Under the pieces are notes generated by a model. That model did not search any database and was not told where the DNA came from. It was given only the letters and a program-made list of their open reading frames with translations. Positions 63,896-64,000 of a stretch of DNA of 64,000 nucleotides are shown here, piece after piece. The DNA is from Undaria pinnatifida (taxonomy: Eukaryota; Sar; Phaeophyceae; Laminariales; Alariaceae). The stretch lies in NCBI GenBank assembly GCA_012845835.1, contig JABAKD010000030.1, positions 14,355,076 to 14,419,075 of the forward strand. Reading direction: 5' to 3'. Positions within the stretch are counted from its first letter, which is position 1. Every line of letters starts with the position of its first letter. The translations under genes were made by a program, and so were the position numbers.

Positions 63896-64000
63896 CTCCC
63901 GTTGTTGCATACCGCTGCGGACAGAAATGTAAGGACCGTTTTATGTCCATATCGATATCCCAATGGTCCTCCCGTTGTTGCATACCGCTGCGGACAGAAA
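63896..64000 (+). repeat. 30-bp direct repeat at window end, period 73
   Basis: CTCCCGTTGTTGCATACCGC followed by TGCGGACAGAAA-type continuation occurs at 63896 and again at 63969, reaching the last base. An array may continue outside the window. Confidence 0.8.

Overview
This window looks like nuclear DNA of an intron-rich, moderately GC-rich eukaryote, most likely a brown alga (a stramenopile of the Ectocarpus type). That is an inference. It rests on multi-exon genes on alternating strands, GT..AG introns of 0.2-6.3 kb, exons full of poly-Gln, poly-Gly and poly-Glu, and a dense background of short dispersed repeats and homopolymer G/C tracts. No prokaryotic operon, virus, CRISPR array or rRNA is visible. 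No translation start or splice site was confirmed by transcripts: all gene models were assembled by hand from reading frame, splice consensus, phase and protein family patterns.

Three multi-exon genes can be rebuilt with every intron phase agreeing. (1) Plus strand, 23365-37300, nine exons, about 1088 aa: an ArfGAP of the AGFG type. The zinc finger is split between exon 1 and exon 2 by a 5.4 kb intron. A long Gln/Gly/Pro-rich tail follows, with DPF and NPF endocytic motifs and a protein end of NPFDMF. (2) Minus strand, 56147 down to 42013, seven exons, about 1026 aa: a coiled-coil protein that I cannot name, with a poly-Glu tract and a well-formed C-terminal region. (3) Plus strand, 56366-62262, four exons, 304 aa: a ubiquitin-like membrane protein resembling TMUB/Dsc3. 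Genes 1 and 2 converge. Genes 2 and 3 are head to head with only 218 bp between their start codons, so they probably share a promoter. A truncated RNA-recognition-motif exon of a poly(A)-binding-protein-like gene lies at the left edge.

The left 23 kb, the long introns and 37.3-42 kb are repeat territory. I can separate several families by eye: tRNA-derived SINEs with A and B boxes and a shared tail; a dimeric tRNA-related element present as inverted copies at 0.2-0.6 and 17.4-17.8 kb; a ~290-bp repeat (R1) often joined to a G-tract-bearing repeat (R2); a ~340-bp repeat with a perfect hairpin (R3); a short poly(A)-tailed element with a GC hairpin (R4); a ~500-bp repeat (R5); and a ~90-bp foldback element (R6), one copy of which is inserted inside R5. 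A decayed non-LTR retrotransposon lies in the last intron of gene 2. Tandem arrays fill several introns, including three different C-rich pentamer arrays in gene 1 (AACCC, ACACC, CCCTA).

I did not find a clear new biological system. The most rewarding items are the two rebuilt genes 1 and 2, the bidirectional promoter, the nested foldback insertion and the set of non-autonomous element families.
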